Source: Oscillospiraceae bacterium (lineage in GTDB: Bacteria; Bacillota_A; Clostridia; Oscillospirales; Oscillospiraceae). Taken from it: a DNA stretch of 7,062 nucleotides. The first letter of the stretch is position 1. Every line of letters starts with the position of its first letter. Positions 5,437 through 7,062 of this stretch are shown piece after piece. The notes under the pieces are model-generated. The model saw only the letters and a list, made by a program, of their open reading frames with translations. It was not told the DNA's origin and made no database searches. A program made the position numbers and the translations under genes. The stretch spans positions 1-7,062 of the forward strand of contig JAETOP010000145.1 in NCBI GenBank assembly GCA_021771675.1, in the 5' to 3' direction.

Positions 5437-6879
5437 TTATCGTTCGTTTTCCTGCTGCTGGTGCTGTCCTTCACGGGCCAGACGTTCAGCGGCCTTGCGG
5501 AGTGATTCAACGGCTTTAATTTCATCCCGCATATCGCGCATTTTCTGATAATCTGCGTCCTTCTGCATGGTCAGCTTCGTGGCCTCGGCCCGCCACGCCT
5601 TGGGCGTGATCGCCTCGCTGGATTCTTTCAGCGATTTCAGAAAACTGGCGGCAGCGTCAAAGGCGGCTAACTCTGCTTTATGCTCCTGCTGGTACTTCTC
5701 GCGTTTGCCCGGCTTCACCTTGTCCAGCCCTTGGCGGATGGGCTTGTACTTCTGGTACTGCTCCCACATTTCCAGCCGTTCATCCAGGACAGCAAGACGG
5801 CGTTCCGCCTTGACAATCTGACCACGGAGATCGTAATAATTTTTGTTCATGGCAGTAACCTTTTCATAAAGCTGCTCCATAGATGTGATGCCATTTCCCT
5901 GCAAAAACGCCAGCAGCTTCGCGTTCTCTTGGAGTGCCTTAATCTTTCCGGTGCGGGAACGAGCTTTCTCGCTGTTGACCTGGGCCTGAGCCTCATAAAG
6001 CCGGGCCACAAGACTGCCGCCGCCCTGGGCTGGCGTAGCCTCTGACTGCTCCTTCGTCCAGTTGTAAATCCGGGTGATGCGGGCTTTGATCTCCTTCAGT
6101 AATTTGTTGTCAGCGGTGATTTGCCGGTTGACGTTTCCTTTCTCCGTCTGGATGCCCCGCCGCTCCATCTGTGAGGCGGCAACGCCCATGTGGATGGTGG
6201 GGATTTTCTCAACGCCCTGCCGCTCATAGCTGCGGTGATCTATGCGCTCCGGTCGGCCCGCCGCCTCCAACGCCCGGTTAGCATAAGCGGCCCATGCCGC
6301 CCGCCACTTCTCGGCGTTTTCCCGATTATTCCAATCGGTGGTGTCCTCCCGGTGATTCTTCCAACCGCCCTTGCCGTCCGGGATGTGGTTGCCCTGGCTG
6401 TCCAGGTCATAAACTTTCCGGCACTTCGGCCCCCAGCGTCCGTCTGGTTTCAGCGGTCGAATGGTCAGCATGATATGGGCGTGGGGATTGCCGTCACCCT
6501 TGTCATGGAGCGCAAAATCGGCGCACATCCCAGCAGCTACAAAATTGTCCTGCACATAGGAACGGACAAGGGCTAACTGCTCCGTTCTGGACAACTCCAC
6601 GGGAAGGGCAACTTCTATCTCGCGGGCAAGCTGGGCGTCGCTGGCCTTCTCAATCTGCTCCACAGAGTTCCAGAGGGTGGAGCGGTCGGAAAACTCTGGC
6701 GGGGCATGGGCGGGCAGCATAATTTCAGTATGGACAACACCGGACTTGTGCGTGTAGTCATGGGTGCGCCCGTCCCACTCGTTTGTCAGCCGCTCGCCGC
6801 TCCGGTAGGCGGCAGCGGCAACAGCCGAACGGCCCACGCTCCGCTTGATGATTTGGATGGGACAGTGAAAGATTGCTAT
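5437..6879 (-). CDS. mobA: MobA/MobL-family (MobQ) relaxase, probable ATA start
   Basis: This conjugative relaxase nicks oriT and stays bound to the 5' end through a tyrosine. From the proposed ATA codon the protein has 480 residues and begins AIFHCPIQIIKRSVGRSAVA, like family members that start MAI(F/Y)H. Tyr25 in AAYRSG falls exactly where the active-site Tyr25 of RSF1010 MobA lies. The metal-binding histidines are H125, H133 and H135 (HDKGDGNPHAH), and ALPVEL is present at 91-96. The C-terminal part (about 290-475) is charged and coiled-coil-like, with no visible primase or helicase. AAAGGAGG lies 8 bases before the ATA. The first conventional start, GTG at 6837, lacks a well-placed RBS and would remove the first beta strand, leaving 466 residues. 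The gene is first in an operon with the HTH and ParB-like genes. Confidence 0.93.
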   Translation of the reverse strand: MAIFHCPIQIIKRSVGRSAVAAAAYRSGERLTNEWDGRTHDYTHKSGVVHTEIMLPAHAPPEFSDRSTLWNSVEQIEKASDAQLAREIEVALPVELSRTEQLALVRSYVQDNFVAAGMCADFALHDKGDGNPHAHIMLTIRPLKPDGRWGPKCRKVYDLDSQGNHIPDGKGGWKNHREDTTDWNNRENAEKWRAAWAAYANRALEAAGRPERIDHRSYERQGVEKIPTIHMGVAASQMERRGIQTEKGNVNRQITADNKLLKEIKARITRIYNWTKEQSEATPAQGGGSLVARLYEAQAQVNSEKARSRTGKIKALQENAKLLAFLQGNGITSMEQLYEKVTAMNKNYYDLRGQIVKAERRLAVLDERLEMWEQYQKYKPIRQGLDKVKPGKREKYQQEHKAELAAFDAAASFLKSLKESSEAITPKAWRAEATKLTMQKDADYQKMRDMRDEIKAVESLRKAAERLAREGQHQQQENER

Positions 6880-6887
6880 ATGATCGG

Positions 6888-6895
6888 CCTCCTTT
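6888..6895 (-). promoter_or_regulatory. Strong RBS that decides the relaxase start
   Basis: AAAGGAGG on the minus strand ends 8 bases before the ATA at 6879-6877 and 50 bases before the GTG at 6837. No ATG, GTG or TTG in the relaxase frame lies between this site and the GTG. Its position is what one expects if the true initiation codon is the ATA. Confidence 0.75.
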
Positions 6896-6913
6896 CAGTG
6901 AGGGGATAACAGG

Positions 6914-6960
6914 CCAGCGGAAACGGAACAGACGCAAAGCGGATGTTTCGTTTCTGCTGG
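6914..6960. repeat. 47-base long imperfect hairpin in the relaxase leader
   Basis: Mirror symmetry about base 6937 gives 22 opposed positions: 18 Watson-Crick pairs, two G-T pairs on the plus strand (6919/6955 and 6926/6948) and one tandem G-A mismatch, closed by an AAA loop. The outer arms are CCAGCGGAAACG (6914-6925) and CGTTTCTGCTGG (6949-6960). The inner parts are AACA/TGTT and CGC/GCG. It lies between oriT and the relaxase RBS. It could be a single-strand hairpin used in transfer, an operator, or a leader structure of the relaxase mRNA. Confidence 0.7.
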
Positions 6961-6974
6961 CGTACAAGGGGTTT

Positions 6975-6991
6975 GGGGAAGGTACTTCCCC
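6975..6991. repeat. Perfect 7-bp inverted repeat near oriT
   Basis: GGGGAAG (6975-6981), loop GTA, CTTCCCC (6985-6991). It is one of a row of hairpins between the nick-like site and the relaxase gene. No T-run follows on either strand, so it is not a typical terminator. Confidence 0.65.
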
Positions 6992-6994
6992 ATC

Positions 6995-7010
6995 GCGTCC
7001 GCAAGGACGC
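6995..7010. repeat. Perfect 6-bp hairpin with GCAA loop near oriT
   Basis: GCGTCC (6995-7000), loop GCAA, GGACGC (7005-7010). On the plus strand the loop is of the stable GNRA/GNA type. It starts 4 bases after the preceding hairpin, so both could form together on single-stranded DNA. Confidence 0.65.
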
Positions 7011-7014
7011 AACA

Positions 7015-7028
7015 GCCCCCGGCAGGGC
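7015..7028. repeat. Short GCCC/GGGC hairpin near oriT
   Basis: GCCC (7015-7018) and GGGC (7025-7028) with a 6-base loop. It is weak alone and competes with the outer arm of the oriT inverted repeat, with which it shares bases 7026-7028. Confidence 0.4.
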
Positions 7029-7062
7029 GCACGGCACCGGAACGGTGTATAAGTGCGCCGTT
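7026..7062 (+). other. oriT: Probable oriT with RSF1010-like nick region
   Basis: A hairpin CACCG (7035-7039), loop GAA, CGGTG (7043-7047) is followed directly by TATAAGTGCGCC (7048-7059). This is the layout of IncQ/MobQ oriT sites, in which an inverted repeat abuts a TAAGTGCGCC-type nick region. An outer inverted repeat GGCGCAC (7026-7032) and GTGCGCC (7053-7059) encloses the hairpin. It lies about 150-180 bases upstream of the MobQ-type relaxase gene. The nick would be on the plus strand within or just after 7055-7059; the exact bond cannot be fixed from sequence alone. The site may continue past the right edge. Confidence 0.8.

Noticed and set aside
6758..7012. Minus-strand open frame of 84 codons across the oriT region
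   Set aside because: It overlaps the relaxase start and the hairpins, lacks an RBS, and its residues show no family pattern.
7046..7052. TATACA-like -10 box on the minus strand for the relaxase operon
   Set aside because: The matching -35 would lie beyond the right edge, and the same bases are better explained by the oriT nick motif on the plus strand.

Overview
The window is almost entirely coding, with every supported gene on the minus strand. It reads as the core of an integrative, mobilisable element of a Gram-positive anaerobe. Moderately high G+C, strong AGGAGG-type ribosome binding sites, and relatives of the RepA_N, cysteine-rich VLP, TnpX-type recombinase and MobA/MobL families point to Clostridia of the gut type (Oscillospiraceae or Lachnospiraceae). 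That host call is inference from family resemblance. No cargo gene such as drug resistance is seen.

Layout in the direction of transcription, right to left. At 6880-7062 there is a non-coding, hairpin-rich region that ends in a motif resembling the IncQ/RSF1010-type nick site, so it is probably oriT. Next comes a MobA/MobL (MobQ-type) relaxase whose natural start appears to be an ATA codon (6879 to 5437). It is followed by a small DeoR-like HTH protein, a ParB-like protein, a short winged-helix protein related to the RepA_N N-terminus, and a cysteine-rich VLP-like protein, each nearly touching or overlapping the next. After a 119-base leader come a RepA_N-type replication initiator, a DnaC-like helicase-loading ATPase and a 64-residue basic protein. 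Last is a large serine recombinase with its own promoter, whose C-terminus runs off the left edge.

The genes fit three jobs. The recombinase excises and integrates the element. The relaxase acting at oriT starts conjugative transfer with a helper's mating apparatus. RepA, the DnaC-like loader and probably ParB support replication or maintenance of the circular form. The most striking sequence feature lies inside the repA gene: five tandem 23-bp repeats followed by three tandem 15-bp repeats. Because 23 is not a multiple of 3, the DNA repeat is kept while its reading frame rotates, which suggests selection on the DNA, as for an intragenic iteron origin. Other points are the ATA start of the relaxase, a palindrome that encloses the recombinase ribosome binding site and start codon, and a duplicated RepA_N winged-helix gene.
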